This document shows, one piece after another, positions 1-13,000 of a stretch of 64,000 nucleotides of DNA. Position 1 is the stretch's first letter. Every line of letters starts with the position of its first letter. The stretch spans positions 30,363,776 to 30,427,775 of the forward strand of contig CM070706.1 in NCBI GenBank assembly GCA_036346265.1, written 5' to 3'. The stretch is from Melocanna baccifera. Lineage: Eukaryota; Streptophyta; Magnoliopsida; Poales; Poaceae. The translations under genes were made by a program, and so were the position numbers. Below the pieces are notes generated by a model, which ran no database searches, was not told the DNA's origin, and was given only the letters and a program-made list of their open reading frames with translations.

Positions 1-148
1 ACATACATGTTAAGTTTCTCAATTGTCGGAGTCCCTCTCGTCCGCAACAAAAGATCCACCATGCTTGTAAGCACACATGCTTTGGACTTGAAATGCTGAA
101 GACTTAGCAAAAGTGCTCAAAGATTCACTAAGCCGCAGCACAAAGTAC

Positions 149-742
149 CAGAGGTGGCCCGGCATGATACGGCACAGCACGGCTTGTGTAGGCACGATCC
201 ATTTAGGCATGAGACCATTTGATCTATTACTTAGATGGGCTATACCGGGCCATAGACCGAGGCACCGATCTAAGCATGATTCGATAGCCTCGTGGGCTGT
301 GCTAGCTAGTGTCGGTCTATTTAGCCTATTTGGCATGGAATTTTGAAAAAAATGTAAAATAATCCAATAAAGATTTTAAAATTTAAAAACACAAAATAAA
401 TATATATAATTATAAAATAAACTATATAAAATTCAAAAACTACAAAATAAAATCACATAAATTGAAAAATGAAGCATACAAAATTCAAAAAAATACAAAA
501 TAAATCATATAAATATTACAAAAAGGAACAGACCATGCCTAGGTTGTGTCGTGTCAGGCTCGATACTATTTATGTTGTGTGGGCCGACCCACTGAGCCAA
601 GGTTTCAACCCAAGCATGGCACAGGTCATCGAGCCGCACCGGCACTACCCATTTAGGTAGTGGGCAATGCTGTGTCTAGGCTAGACCATCAGTGTCGTGC
701 TTCAGGCCAGTCCAACTAGCATGGCCTATTTGGCCACCTCTA
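149..742. mobile_element. hAT-like non-autonomous element
   Basis: The ends are inverted copies of CAGAGGTGGCC (left at 149-159; right ends in GGCCACCTCTA at 732-742). Grass hAT elements commonly start with this kind of sequence. The interior is rich in GGCACGGC-type words at both ends and AT-rich in the middle, with no transposase reading frame. The expected 8-bp target duplication is not convincing (CAAAGTAC against CGGTCTAC), so the exact ends are uncertain. Confidence 0.45.
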
Positions 743-1409
743 CGGTCTACACAGTACACAACCACTCTCCCCCTTGTACGGTAAGTGCTTTTGCTTGCAA
801 GAAAAGAAAGGAAAAAGAAAAGAAAAAACTCGTAGTCAACGAAAGTGGTGCCCATGGTGGTGGTGTAAATGGGGCGATGGTGGCGGCAGTGGCTGGATAC
901 CCGCGTCGGACGACCATGTATGGTGGTGATGGTGGAGAGGACAGTAACAATAGCTCGAGCGCAGGGGAAAAGCCACGTACAATGGCGATAGATGGTAGCG
1001 GTGGTTCCGATATGGCAAGAGGCGGCGGCAACCACAGCCTCATTAGGGAACCGACGTCTGGTGGTGCACGAGGAAGCAATGGTAGTGGAGGAGGAAGCGA
1101 CGGTGGCCTAGGTCTTGGAGGAGAAAGCAACGGAGGCCTGCTTAATGTCATACTCTTGTGGATGGTGGATGATGCTATGAATGAAGAGTTTTACAAGCAA
1201 AAGGTAAGAAAAGGGATCACCTTTTGTTGCTATGTCTATTTAGAAGGCGATGTACATGTTGGAGGATAATAGTGATCGCCTTTATACTCCACAACAAGTA
1301 AAATGGAGTTGCATTTGGGATAAGATTAAATTTTACATCGTGCAAATAACATGATAAAACTGTTTAAGCAAAGCATTGCAGAAAATTCACATGTCTACTT
1401 TTTTTTATC
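743..1409. other. Gly-codon-rich low-complexity stretch, no supported gene
   Basis: A GGTGG-rich stretch keeps a plus-strand frame open (697-1269) rich in Gly, Ser and Asn, with overlapping minus frames also open. No domain, splice signal or conserved motif is recognisable. The openness is explained by composition. Confidence 0.4.
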
Positions 1410-1598
1410 AGAGCTCTAGTGAAATTACTCCCATGACTACCTTAGCCATAGGACATTCAAAGAACAAATGTAAGGCTGTTTCATTAGCGTTACAAAAATA
1501 CATTTTCTTCTCCGAAAGTTGTCTTTTGTTAACATAAATCCGCTTCTAATCAACCAATAGAATATATTATCTTAGCAGACATTTTTCCTTTCAACTTT
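1410..1598 (-). pseudogene. LINE reverse transcriptase zinc-binding (zf-RVT) relic
   Basis: Read on the minus strand, two short blocks match the C-terminal zf-RVT domain of plant LINE ORF2 proteins. LTKDNFRRRKC is followed, after a frame change, by CNANETALHLFFECP (the C-x5-ETxxHLFFxCP core). The blocks are broken by stops, so this is a dead fragment. A degenerate copia LTR abuts it from 1599. Confidence 0.6.
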
Positions 1599-2220
1599 TG
1601 TTGAAATGTGGCAATGCAAAACTTCTAGAGGAATCCATACATTGCAAGAACAAGGATATTTTCTAGGGAAGGCCCTAGAAAAGCTAGATAAAATAACTAG
1701 TAAACCTTCTAGTGTATGGATATTTTCTTAGAATACTGTACATAACCTAGGATATTTTAGATCAATGGCTATGATCTTGACAAATGTCAAAGATCTAATG
1801 ACCGTTGTGTTCTATAAATAGAGAGTCTTACCTCTTACCATACCATGGCATGAGAGCATAGTAGAAGGCAAGAGAGCAAGATAAGAAAGAGTGTTAGGAT
1901 AGCCACCTAAAGGAGTATGTGTACACTATGTATGTGTAATAGTGTTGTGTTTTAATAAAATAGCATTTTGTAATTGTAAGTCTCCTAGTTTAGTTGTGAT
2001 ATTTTTAAGTACTTAGTGCATTATTAAATTACGATTTAGCATGAGAGGCTTGGTTGCTCGGAATCACAATGGTCTTTGCTTTAACATAAGTAGCTTGGAC
2101 ATATTGAAGCTGCAAAGTCGGCACTTTCACCTGCGATAATGAATAGTGCACTAATTAAATAAAAATTAAGAGGCTAACCGACTTAGAATAGTGGTATTAG
2201 AGCCACCCATATTCCCAACA
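1599..2220 (+). mobile_element. Degenerate copia-type LTR with adjoining primer-binding site
   Basis: The segment begins TGTTGAAATG and ends CCCAACA. It is followed at 2222-2235 by TTGGTACCAGAGCT, close to the TGGTATCAGAGC primer-binding site (initiator Met tRNA) of plant copia elements. A TATA-like TCTATAAATAGAG lies near 1813-1825. No second LTR or polyprotein follows, so it looks like a truncated element. The left boundary is a guess from the TG dinucleotide. Confidence 0.45.
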
Positions 2221-2559
2221 ATTGGTACCAGAGCTATACCGATTTCCATTAACTCTTTTTATTAGTAGGTCCTAGAGATAATCTGGTCACGTGTTTGTGC
2301 ATTGATGTCACAGTAAAAACCTAATTTATCCCACTTTCATTGAATTTGATCCTCGCTGTTGGTTGAAATAGTTGTTCAAGATTAAAAGAAAGCCATCTTC
2401 AAAATTTCAATGTCCAATTCTTCTCATATATGTTCACATAACCCCCAAAATTGGAAACATTGCGTGTTTTAAAAAGACTGCTAGCAAATCCAGCCTCTTC
2501 ACATACCTAAGCATTTAACAAATTAAAAAAGCATTTTAGTCTACTAGTAGAAGTTTGAT

Positions 2560-4295
2560 TAGTCATACCCTTAAATAAATTAGAAAGTTAGAAAAAGAAT
2601 ATTACCTTGCTTTTGACCATAAACTGTAAACTAGAATCACTATTAAACATCAAAATATGAGCCAATGAAAGACGCAATGGAATAATTAAGTCACACTGTT
2701 TGATTTGGGCCGCGTCATCTACTATAAACAAATCAATTGGCTCCATAGTTGCTTCATGGAGATGGAAAGAGGAATGAGTTTTACAAATGATGATTTAGAG
2801 TGTCCAATACAATAATTCTCAAGAGATTTTCTATCCCAAAATATGGCAATATGAGTGAGCTCACAATAGTTTGCATATATTCAACACATACTGATATCAT
2901 TCAATTCTTTGACACTAGAAAATCCACTAGATTCAGATGCAAGCTCTGTTGAGGGTAACAATCCAAAAACCCGCTGGACATTCTTGTCATGTAGTATTAT
3001 TTAACATATCCAAGAAATTTGTTATACTATTAACATTATTATTGGATAAACACATTCCTGAAAATCTATCTCTTAAATCTGTCAAGCATTTTCGCATATC
3101 CATGACAAGAACATCAAATTTCTGCTTAAAGGAATGCAACATGAATACAAAAAGATTATTCATGCTACTTTAGGTTAGTTTGATCTCATGATCACTGCTT
3201 TAGATTAGTTTAATCTCATGATCACAATTTTTAGAGCAATAAACCTTCAGCTTAAGTAAGATAAGCATTTCACCTAACCATTGCTTCAACAATGCCACAC
3301 AAGGAAGTCCTATGATCTATGGTATAAGCAGGCATGACAAAATTTTCTAGCCAATTGTATCCCATCCAAACTATCAAGCACTAAAACATTGTCCAAGGGA
3401 TAAAGAGACACATCGAGATACCATTAACAGTTGGAGAATATTACTTGACTTGGGAACACATAGTAGAACTTTGGAGTTCAAGCGATGCAAAGCACGGAGT
3501 GCAGCAACAATAATATGTATCTTCCCAAAACCTGGAGGACTCAAAATGAGTTTCACAATATTCTGCTGTAACAATAGACTTGATACAATTTGTTAGTTGT
3601 TGATTTAAATTTCTTGACTCAAAATTTTTTAATTTAGATGGGCTATGAAACATATTGCAATCAATATTAGCCTACAAAACCAAAATAACCATGAAACAAA
3701 ATTAGCTTGAAAGTGCAAACATGACAAACAAGCATATAGAACATTTACTTGTAATGAACTTTCTTATGACTTCAGCTCACTTCAGAATTGATTGAATACC
3801 AGAACAATTGTCTTCTATGTTATCAAAACTGAGTACATTCCATACTATTATGGTATCCATTACATTGATGAAGAAAGTAGCAAATTTAATATTTTCTGGA
3901 CCAAATTCTGTGAAATGATTGTTTGACATCAAAACCTTAAAAACTTTATAAAAATTGGTGTATTGACTTATTTCAGTCGTCATACCAAAGCAAGTCAATG
4001 TATAATAGAAGTTGGGATCTTGAGGGGGCTGACTGCTAAACAAAAATACATCACCCTCTCTAGCCAAATGGTAGGTGTTTTTAGCATCTAACTTAAGCTC
4101 CCAAAGAAAAATATCAATAAAGTACATAGAAGATGAATCACTGCTTAGTACAATTTGGACACGATAATATGAAGATGATCATATATTTGGTAGTGATGAT
4201 CCCATATTTGACATGATCTCCTCAATTAAATGTTTTGAGTACATATGCATGTACTCTTCAATAGATCCAAAATGGGTAGGCACTTTCTGGATCTG
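2560..4295 (-). pseudogene. SEN1/MAGATAMA3-type helicase pseudogene
   Basis: Minus-strand blocks follow the order of plant SEN1-like superfamily 1 helicases. An N-terminal block runs from 4295 (QKVPTHFGSIEEYMHMYSKH) through GDVFLFSSQPP to IIVWNVLSFDN (to 3777). A motif I block at 3374-3653 (LILSPPGFGKIHII) has Ile where active enzymes have Thr after the P-loop GK. Then come a linker helix block near 2937-3170 and a Walker B-like block near 2690-2730 (IDLFIVDDAAQIKQCDLIIP, with DDAA for the usual DEAA). In-frame stops, for example TGA at about 4180, and frame changes break the chain. The family is a nuclear RNA/DNA helicase involved in transcription termination; this copy should be inactive. 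The match is from memory of family motifs. Confidence 0.7.
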
Positions 4296-4429
4296 CATGG
4301 CAAAGAAAATATTATTTGAAAATGGCATGTTTTAACACCTCATGTCAGAACAAGTAATGACAATAATTGTAATGTAAGTACAAAACATAAAGGCCATAGG
4401 GCATTTTATAAAGATTTCAAATACCTCTA

Positions 4430-5458
4430 TCAAGAAAATATCTGTAGATGTTGGTAAAGGAGTTTACCATGGGCAACTCCACTTGCTCATCATCACTTTC
4501 TTCAACAGAAAAAGGAGATTTATTCTTTTTAGCAATAATTCCACTTGCATATGCTCACTTTCTTTTAGCAATAATTGTGTACATTATTGGATCATATTGG
4601 AACTTTAGAATGCACTCATATAAATTGAATGAATTTATCTTGTTCAAGTCGCACTAATCATGACAATGAGGAAGGACGAAAAAAAGGCAAAATTTTAAGC
4701 TCTCAACACCCAAAAAAGCCTTGAACTATTAAGGAACCACATATATATCCTATTTTTTGAAGAACTAAAGATCATGGGGTTCTTACAACATTTAAGCCCG
4801 AGAAACGTTTTCTCTCATCCTAGTAAGTCATGTCTTTACCTTGCTCCACATGATCTTCACATTATTCATGGCAGCTATCATATAAATTATGCACAGAACG
4901 TCCTCTGCTAGTTTAAAAAACCAAATAAGGTCTATGCTAGTTTAAAAACCAAATAAGGTTTTCCATGCAGCCAGGCGTACCTCTATAACTGAATACTCTG
5001 TGCTCGTTTAACATTCTCATTCTCTAAAAACTTACTCTTTGGACCTGTTTGGATGGGGGGGATTAGGCTATTGTTTGGTTTAAATTTACACTAAATTCCA
5101 ATTAAATCTTTTTGTATGTATTCCCTTAACATTCTACACCATTTAGACAATTGCATTTTTGTTCCAACATTTGGAGCAAAAAGAAAACTAATTTAGAACG
5201 GAATTGATGAAAGTACCTCCAGGACACTTGAAATCATGTGATGTGGAATTTTGATTTTAACCACAATTCATTCCATGCAATTCTAAAAACTCTATACCAA
5301 GCAAATGAGCCAATGGTAACCACTATTGCAAAGCGAGGTTTTAGGGTTTAGGGTTCTAAAAACTCTATACCCTCCCAAACCCATATTGCAAAGCGAGGAA
5401 AGAAGTAAAATACTTGGCTTTTGTAAAGATCATCATTTAAGACGTCCAGAACTATCCA
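4430..5458. other. Intergenic, no gene seen
   Basis: AT-rich. The minus strand near 4480-4600 could hold one more exon-like piece of the SEN1-like pseudogene, but there is no motif to prove it. GGACCTGTTTGGAT near 5041 looks like a MITE terminus without a clear partner. Confidence 0.3.
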
Positions 5459-6179
5459 TAAGGTTGTCACTGGGTAAGGTATGAATAACCCAAATCTATA
5501 CTTAATTTTATCCATACCCATTTAAAGTGATATTACCTATACCTAAATAAAAAAAGGGTATACATAATGGGTTTGGGTAACCCAGTGGGTAAAGGAGAAG
5601 GAAAAGGAGTGATTAAATCAAAGAGACTTATGAAGGAAGTTTTCATAAAACTTCGATATTTGAAATTTTAATCTCATATTCGCACCATAAAAGTTTTCTA
5701 AAATAAATTAAAATTTATTAGAGAAGATTCTACGTGTAGGAGAGCTACTCTATGCAAATTGGTAGGGCTAGATACACTGTAGGCCCCACATGCTGTTATA
5801 GGAAGCTTTTGTAAAACTTTGTTATTTGAAATTTCAACCTCACATTTACATCACAAAAGTTTTACAAAATCAACTAAAATTTGTTAGAAATGATTCTGTG
5901 CGTATGGAGCTACTCTATGCATATTGGCAGGCATATGTGCACAGGTGGCTCCCATATGTTTTTATAGGAAACTATAACTGAGTATGGGTAATTCAAGCCC
6001 TTAAATAGTCTAAGTACACTCTCAACCTTAGGTTTGAATGTGTATAAGTAAAGATGGGTAAGTGTGTATTACCCTCCTCATACCCAAATCTAAATGGGCA
6101 TGTTATTTATTACCCATACCCTACCTAATAGTGTAGATATGAGTTTGGATAAGAGTAATGGGTACCTAGTGGCGCCCTA
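5459..6179. mobile_element. hAT-type non-autonomous element with 8-bp TSD
   Basis: The termini are imperfect inverted repeats, TAAGGTTGTCACTGGGTA at the left and the complement of TAGGGCGCCACTAGGTA at the right. They are flanked by ACTATCCA (5451-5458) and ACTGTCCA (6180-6187), an 8-bp duplication with one mismatch. TAGGG-type ends and 8-bp duplications are diagnostic of hAT. No transposase frame is present. Both ends are rich in words such as AACCCAAATC and GGGTATG. Confidence 0.75.
5636..5965. repeat. Internal tandem duplication in the hAT element
   Basis: Two direct copies of about 165 bp (roughly 5636-5801 and 5802-5965) share AAACTT-GATATTTGAAATTT, then ACAAAAGTTTT, GAGCTACTCTATGCA and TTATAGGAA. 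The copies have diverged noticeably, so the duplication is old. Confidence 0.7.
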
Positions 6180-6478
6180 ACTGTCCATGCGAGAATAATA
6201 TCAAACAAAAGAGATGACTTTATCTTGCTTGCTCCTCCGCCGGCTATGCCCTTGTCTCCCCCTCTGTCCCCTCCACCACCCTGTGGGATGCCCATTGCTT
6301 GCTCAGGGCCACGTCTTCATCGCCGACCGCCCCTAGCACCAACACCATCCTCCATTATTTTGAAACCTTGTTATGAACAGTGCTTCTCCCTCAGCTGCTA
6401 CAGCCCTCCCTTGTTAATCCATCACCACCGCCATACCTGTCTGCCCAAGCACCAGGTAGGAGGTAGATGGGTTTGTGC

Positions 6479-6520
6479 CTCTCTCTCTCTCACACACACA
6501 CTCTCTCTCAGTCTCTCTCC
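6479..6520. repeat. (CT)n/(CA)n microsatellite
   Basis: Runs of CT, then CA, then CT again. This keeps a spurious Ser/Leu-rich plus-strand frame open (6225-6533). Confidence 0.85.
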
Positions 6521-6547
6521 TTTCTTTTCTTGAAAGAAGATAGCTAA

Positions 6548-6796
6548 TGGGCCTGTTCTTTTTTGCTTCGGCTTTTGGCTTTTGACTGCGATTTATGACT
6601 TTTGGGTTGTTCGTGAGAGGGAGTACGGAACAACAAAAACTCATGTATGATTTTGGCCGATATTAATGAAGTCGCTACACTATATACTACAATAAACTTG
6701 TAGACCCCGCCTTGAAAAGACACTCCGTTTGAAAGCTAATTACTATAGAAAAGCTAAAAAGCAATTTTTATAAGCTAAAAAGAAGAGGTCCAGTAA
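6548..6796. mobile_element. MITE, GGCCTGTTCTTTTTTGC family
   Basis: The left end GGGCCTGTTCTTTTTTGC mirrors the right end GCTAAAAAGAAGAGGTCC. A related copy is at about 20492-20773. There is no coding capacity. TSDs are unclear. Confidence 0.5.
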
Positions 6797-6799
6797 AGC

Positions 6800-7213
6800 G
6801 CGATGCTACCGCCACTTAAACAATTCTAAAATACAACTTTACCACAAACTTTATTTGCAATATATTTATAAATAACATATTATAGAAGTATTTTTAAGAT
6901 AAATCTACTCATATTATGTTCATATGTCTGATCTAAGCATTCAGAAAGACATTGATGGTCAAAGTTACAATAATTTGATTGTCTACGTTCTAAGATGTTA
7001 CTTATTTTTACTAGGGAGAGTATACTATGCATGGACACTACTAGCATCCGGCTTAGATAGGACCAAAATCTTCGGACGTTGTCTCATTGAGGCATTTCCT
7101 CGCCTCCCTTCTCACCTTCCTGGTTTCCTTGACGAGCTCCCGTCATGTCCTGACCTCATTTATTGGGCTTTTTTTGGGGTATTAATAAATATTATTTAGA
7201 TATTTTCTTTTAA
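6800..7213. other. Intergenic, no gene seen
   Basis: The open frame at 6924-7199 on the plus strand has no recognisable domain or nearby splice context. Nothing else is evident. Confidence 0.3.
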
Positions 7214-7325
7214 ATTATCATCCAAATTTGTGACCGTTAGATTAAAGATCTAACGGCCACAAGTCCCCTCCCCCCAAAAAGGGGCCGTTAGATATCTAAT
7301 CCAATGGTCACAAATTTGGATAATT
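7214..7325. repeat. Fold-back inverted repeat
   Basis: Arms of about 43 bp (7216-7258 and 7283-7325) are near-perfect reverse complements around a C-rich/A-rich spacer: ATCCAAATTTGTGACCGTTA against TAATCCAATGGTCACAAATT. A transcript would fold into a long hairpin. It is probably a small MITE. Confidence 0.8.
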
Positions 7326-7329
7326 GTTT

Positions 7330-8000
7330 GAAAAAAAGCATCTAGGTGATACCTATACGTAAGGCATACGCGTGCAATATTAGACAAGATAAACAAACTA
7401 AAAGGATAAAGCTAGGACCCCAAAAGTGGGAATTAACAAGCCTGAAAGTTTCATATCATTTTGCAACTAAAGAATCATAACTTTACCATTTTATGACTTC
7501 TAGTATCTCAAGCCCATCTGACGGGAAGATTCACTAAAAAAATGGGATCCCCTTAAAAAAATTTTGGAGAAAAATTGACGTAGGAGTATCATCAGCTCAC
7601 ACGGCACAAGTTAAGTTTGACGCACCACAACACAAACCCTTGACGTTCATACGAGGTTCAAATCAATTCAATGGTCTAGTTGCAAAGCAGCAGCAAGACT
7701 AGCCACTACTAGTTGGGAGCACGGCCGCGCCGCACAGGCCGGAGTAGCTAGGGCATGCGTGCATAGGAGAGGAGGTGATGGTCGAGGTTCTGCGCGGGTG
7801 GCAGGACGGACGCTGCTGGTTCTGGGGAGGGCGGACCTCCCTTGGTTCCCTGCGTTCTCCCTTCTAACAAATGAGCAGAATTTGACAAATTAAGCGTTTA
7901 TGCTGTCGATCAACTTTAGTTGTCTTAACTCCATAAACTTTAATTTACATTCATGGTAGGAATAATGCCACCTGCGCATAGTAATTTTGCATAACCATAC
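7330..8000. other. Intergenic, no gene seen
   Basis: There is a short GC-rich patch near 7720-7850. No intron-flanked or domain-bearing frame is seen. Confidence 0.3.
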
Positions 8001-8003
8001 TTA

Positions 8004-8303
8004 GAGGGCGTTTGAAATAGCGATGGCTTTTAACTTTTGCTGAAATTTCACTGTAGCTAGCTGATTTTTTTACTGTAGCTGAGTGATATATTAGGCATAA
8101 TTAAATTAAAAAAATATAAAAATAAAAACGACACGCTAGTCTAAAGCGGACAATGCAAAGGAATACGAGAAAAAAAACAAAACACAAAAATACCACAACA
8201 AAAAAAATTCACTACGTGACAAAAAAGTACTACAGTGCTCGCTATCGCTGCTACAGTAAAACAATTGCTAAACAGTGAAAAAGTAGTGAAGTTAGACGGG
8301 GCC
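8004..8303. mobile_element. Tourist-like MITE (TTA TSD)
   Basis: The ends are GAGGGCGTTTGAAATAGCGA and AGTTAGACGGGGCC, flanked by TTA at 8001-8003 and 8304-8306. The interior has the family words ACTGTAGCTGA and ATAATTAAATTAAAAAAATA. The same family recurs at 16729, 40465, 42733, 44077, 54374, 55177 and 56392. A TTA/TAA target duplication and GGGG-type ends fit PIF/Harbinger-derived MITEs. Confidence 0.75.
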
Positions 8304-8309
8304 TTAGTT

Positions 8310-10084
8310 TTTACTCACTCCAGTCATAAAAGGAAATCGTTTTTACCTTCCCCAAATCAATCATATTTTTGAGAAAATTTATAAAAGTTAATGTTATAAA
8401 AGTACTTTTCGTGACAATTTTACTTATAGCATTCTTATACATGTAAAATACATATTTTAGGTAACATTTTTGTCAAAATTGATGTGATTTAGGCCGGGGA
8501 ATGTGGCCCTGTCACGGCCACGCGCAGGCTGGCCGGCGTGAGGACGCCGCCCGCGCGCGCGCCCACGTCATTTCAAAGGTCGAAAATTCTATTTTAGTTA
8601 TGTATATACGTGATGGTGAACTGGTGATAGATTCATCTAACCATGAGAAGTAGTAAGAACTAATTGATCGATATCATACGCTACCAAAATTGATCAACAC
8701 TAGAAAATAATTAGCTACGAGTTCTTGCTAATTTCATGTGTTAATTTAGATATTAATTAAGTTTTGCATACGAGCAAGTTTTCGAAGGGTAGGAATACCA
8801 CATTAAAAAATGAAAAAAAAATGATTTTTCGAACAATAAGTGCACGTGAAATCTAGCTAGTTTTGTATACAAAAATGCGTGCTTAATTAATTTGCAATTA
8901 GTTAAGATGATCTTCATTTCCCGAAGACAATATCGATCATTAACCGCTAGTAATTCTCTGAGCTTTTATTTTGACCAGCTCGAGGCCTTTCCACCTCAAC
9001 AGTCGCGTGCGGCCTACCCACCACCTTCTCGCTTCACCGCCCACGCATGCTGCCGTTGTCACCACCTCCTACCGCGCGCGCCACCGCTGCGTCCTCCACG
9101 GAGGCAATCATGGAAGTCAGAACTGTTTACGTAAAAGTATTTAAGTTTTTGGATTTTGAATTTAAGTTTTTGGATTTTGAATCACCTTTCATTGTTTTCA
9201 ATTTTCCATGTAAATTAGAGTGTTATAGAGTAGTGGTAATATTTTTGACTCATGTGATGTTCTCATGTGGAGTTGATTAGACTATCTCTTTCCATGTGAT
9301 TCAATGTTCTTTCCATTATTTGATAGGGCGAGTGGGCCAAAGATTTATCCCTGGTCCTTGTTGGTTTGGTTGGTGCTAATTTTGGAGTCCATAACCTAGC
9401 TGTTGCATGTGTTATATTCTCTAGATCGAATAACATATCTTATTGTCTTACAGTTATTTTTACATTTATTTTTAGATTTGATTGTCACAATCTACGAAGA
9501 AATATAGTATATCAATTTGTGTTAATGTTAGAACTAAGAAGGCAACTATCTGAAATGTGGCCTACAGATTTCAGTCTGTGCTCATTACAAATAAGCAGTG
9601 GGTGTTTGGAGAGGCACGGGCGTGGCGACTGTGGCACGTGCGTCCGCACAGGCTTGGGATCTTAGAGGCATGACAACAACGGCGCATGAGAAGCGGCAGG
9701 GGCGGCTCAACTCCGGCCCCGAGGAGGAGGGGCTTGTCGTTGGCAGCGCGGCTGCACGGCAGAGATGAGCTCAGGTCCGGTCACGAGGGCGAGCACTGGA
9801 TGGTTTCCACGGACGGCGCGGCGAGGCGCGCGGGACCTTGTTAATGGATGTTAATGCAAAAACGCATTCCACTGGGGCTAGAGCCTCCCAACAGTAACCA
9901 CCAGTGCTTACTTCAAACTTCAAAGTGACCAACACCGTAGCAACATCAAAATAATTCACTATTACAGGCATGCAGGACAAGCTACTCATAAATAAACATC
10001 TAGAGACATCAAAAGCCTAAAATATATAAGTCGAACCTATGGTATGTTTAGCACGACGAGTGATGCATTAGTTTTAAGTACGCT
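8310..10084. other. Intergenic, possible 3' flank of the next gene
   Basis: A short direct repeat (TTTAAGTTTTTGGATTTTGA twice at 9139-9181) and GC-rich patches at 8500-8570, 9010-9110 and 9600-9840 are visible. Open frames at 8892-9134 and 9366-9665 lack recognisable domains. Confidence 0.3.
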
Positions 10085-13000
10085 TTACTCAGCGTAACCA
10101 CAAAAGACCCTCTCAAAGGCCAACCCATCATTATGGATCGGAACCATGTCGTCATCAGAGTCACTCATACAAAAGAAGGGGAATTCCATATCAGCATGGC
10201 CGATCTCAAACCCAACATGATCAGCAGGGTGTTTCAGTGCATCCATCCCTTGATTCTTGCATGCATGACAGTAACCTAAACAAAAGATATACATGTTAAT
10301 ACATAAAATCCTAGTTTTACAACAAATAAAACAAATAAACTTATCAAGATCAGTATTCAGCTTGAACAAAATAAAAGAGAAGAACGCATACCATCATCAC
10401 ATGGCTCCAGTGCATGACAGAAATAAAGCTTTACTCCATACGTTTCCTTCACTTCAGCAAAGTAGAGCGTCGACGACCAGTCGTCTGAAGTGGGTTTGTT
10501 CATCTTCACTGTGAAGTTATAGTGGCGGAAAATTTTATGATATGTCTCCACACCAAAACAATGATACAGAAGCTCATCTAGACTGTACACCATTTCCTGA
10601 AACAACATCTTATAAGAAACTTACTTGCAATTAGAAGTAAACAAAAGAACACTAGGAAATCACACAAACCTTAAATTCATCTCTTCCTTCAATGTATTTC
10701 TCAAAAGCCAACATGACTTCCTCACTCATCCATCTTTTTCCGTTCTGAACGATTTCTTCTGTAGACACTTTAGATCTACAACAAATTAGTCAAGATTGCT
10801 GCCTTCTCCAAATTATATAGAAACTAGACTGACTAACAGTGCAATTTCTCATAGTACAGTGCACCACAGGAACTTGCACAGGCGTATCAGTTAGGTACTT
10901 GAACTAAAAAATTGCCCATCCAGGTATCTAAACTTGTATGAGTCGATAGAAGTCCCCACCTTTGTAAGCAAATAAAGATGACAACACACCATGGGGACAA
11001 AAAATAAATGTAAATGTAAATACAAACAACATTCTAATAATTATATCACAGGGTTTTAGACCAATTTTCCTCAATTATAACTTCACAACACAGATTCTCA
11101 TATGTAGTTGGGTGGGACTCAAGCAGGGCGGGAATGGCTTATCAAGTGCGGGGCGGGAAATGTGACAGGCCCCACAATCCCCTGCCCCCGTTGCCCTCAA
11201 AACTTTAGCTTACATAGGCCCAGAGCTTCATATTATCACTAACTACTAATGAGGTTGGGTTTGGACCTACCTTGACTCACTTATACAAGTTTAGAGACCC
11301 AAAAATACAGTTCTCAAGTTATAGGACCCAAGTTATACACTCATGCGAGTTTAGGCACCTATGGTGCACTTTCCTCCATTTCTAACTAGGGATTTACAAT
11401 TTTGTAGCACCATAAACCCTTAGATGCCTCAATATAAAAATAACCAGCAAGCTAACTGTGTCCAAACAATTCCAGAAACATTAACTTAGGTATAGTGAAA
11501 CATGTTCTCAGTGGTGACAAGTAACAACATCAATGGATCAAGATTGATTGACACTCTTGTAGTTAATTTGGTTTATAATCAATTCCAGAAATTTGAATAA
11601 CGAAAACATTAACGAGAAAGTGATGATAGATTGAGTTGTCATAAAAAAGGTGATGATAGAATATGAACAGGAAAATCAAGCAAAGATGATAGACTGCACC
11701 CAAAGACTAGAAAATTACTGTGCAAGATCTTCAGATGGAGAGGCAAGGCACTCGGACACTTTAGGAGCTTCAGATGTCTTTCTTGGTGTCAGAAATGACT
11801 GAGCATCCAATTCATGTGGGGAAGATTTAGCCTTAGATGGTTCTGTATCAGACACATAAAATTCTTTCGGTTTGGGTGGGTCACGGAAACCATTTGCAAC
11901 AGCAGCCAAAGCCTCCCTGAGGTCATAATATGTGTGTTCAGCTATGTACAATTTTATCTTCTGTATCCTTTCTGACCTGAATCAGATGATCACACCGAAA
12001 AGATTACCAAAATGTCAGTCAATAACAAATGTACACAACTGATAACTAAAAGTAGGGGGGAAAGGGCAGCAACAAATCCAGATGTCATGGAAGAGAGAGA
12101 TGGTATCACCACAAAACAAAGTTTATAGAACTATAACCACCAAACAATGAATCTCATATATGACACTGTAGAATAGGTACCATACCACTCTAGTGCAAGA
12201 TATATTTTTCCCCAAACAACTGCAATTGTTTTGCAGGTGCAGAAGGTGTTATCTTTGATTGAACAGAGCCAGGGGGTCCCACAAGACAGGAGAAAATGGG
12301 AATAGATTGATCCATCATACAATCTGATTTAAGTTGTATTGATAAATAACAATACTACAGCCAGAGATAAACAACAAAAGCATTGTCTTTTGGTTTCAGT
12401 AGATAACTACTTAAATGATGGAGTAATAGTCTAATAGAATTGGAGGTCTAAAAGTCTTAGGAAAGCATACGCATCATATAAACAATGCTTTGGAAGTGCT
12501 TACCTTGGTGACAAAGGTTCCTCAACAGCTGACAGCTCCGTAATTGTAGAATCAGGCGTACCACTTCCAATGTCACCGGAATACACCCCAGCCCTAGATC
12601 AGAACAATTTAAACCCACATTCAGTCAACATCTATTCCAATCTTGCCAAAGTGAAATGACTGTAATGGTTCTTTAAACAGAAATAGGATGGGCTACGCCA
12701 AGATACTATTAGTGTAAAAATTCGTATGAATTTGATAAAATTAGCCATAAATTTTTTTTGCAAACATAAGTTAGATTTCTATCCCTTGGATTGCGTTGGG
12801 ATTTGTGCAAAACAAATGCAAGAATATTGTGGGGTCATAACAAGCACCCATCACATGAACAAACCAAATCCTGACCTATATTAAGAAAGAAATAATAATG
12901 GACATACCCATCAGTTGATTCAAATGCAGGAGATGTGTCATGAAGCGCCAGCGCCTCAAATTTTGATAGATCTGCAAACGTAGGGGCAAGCTTACTGCTG

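Noticed and set aside
697..1269. 190-codon Gly-rich plus-strand frame
   Set aside because: Low-complexity GGT-rich DNA, overlapping a hAT end, with no domain or splice context.
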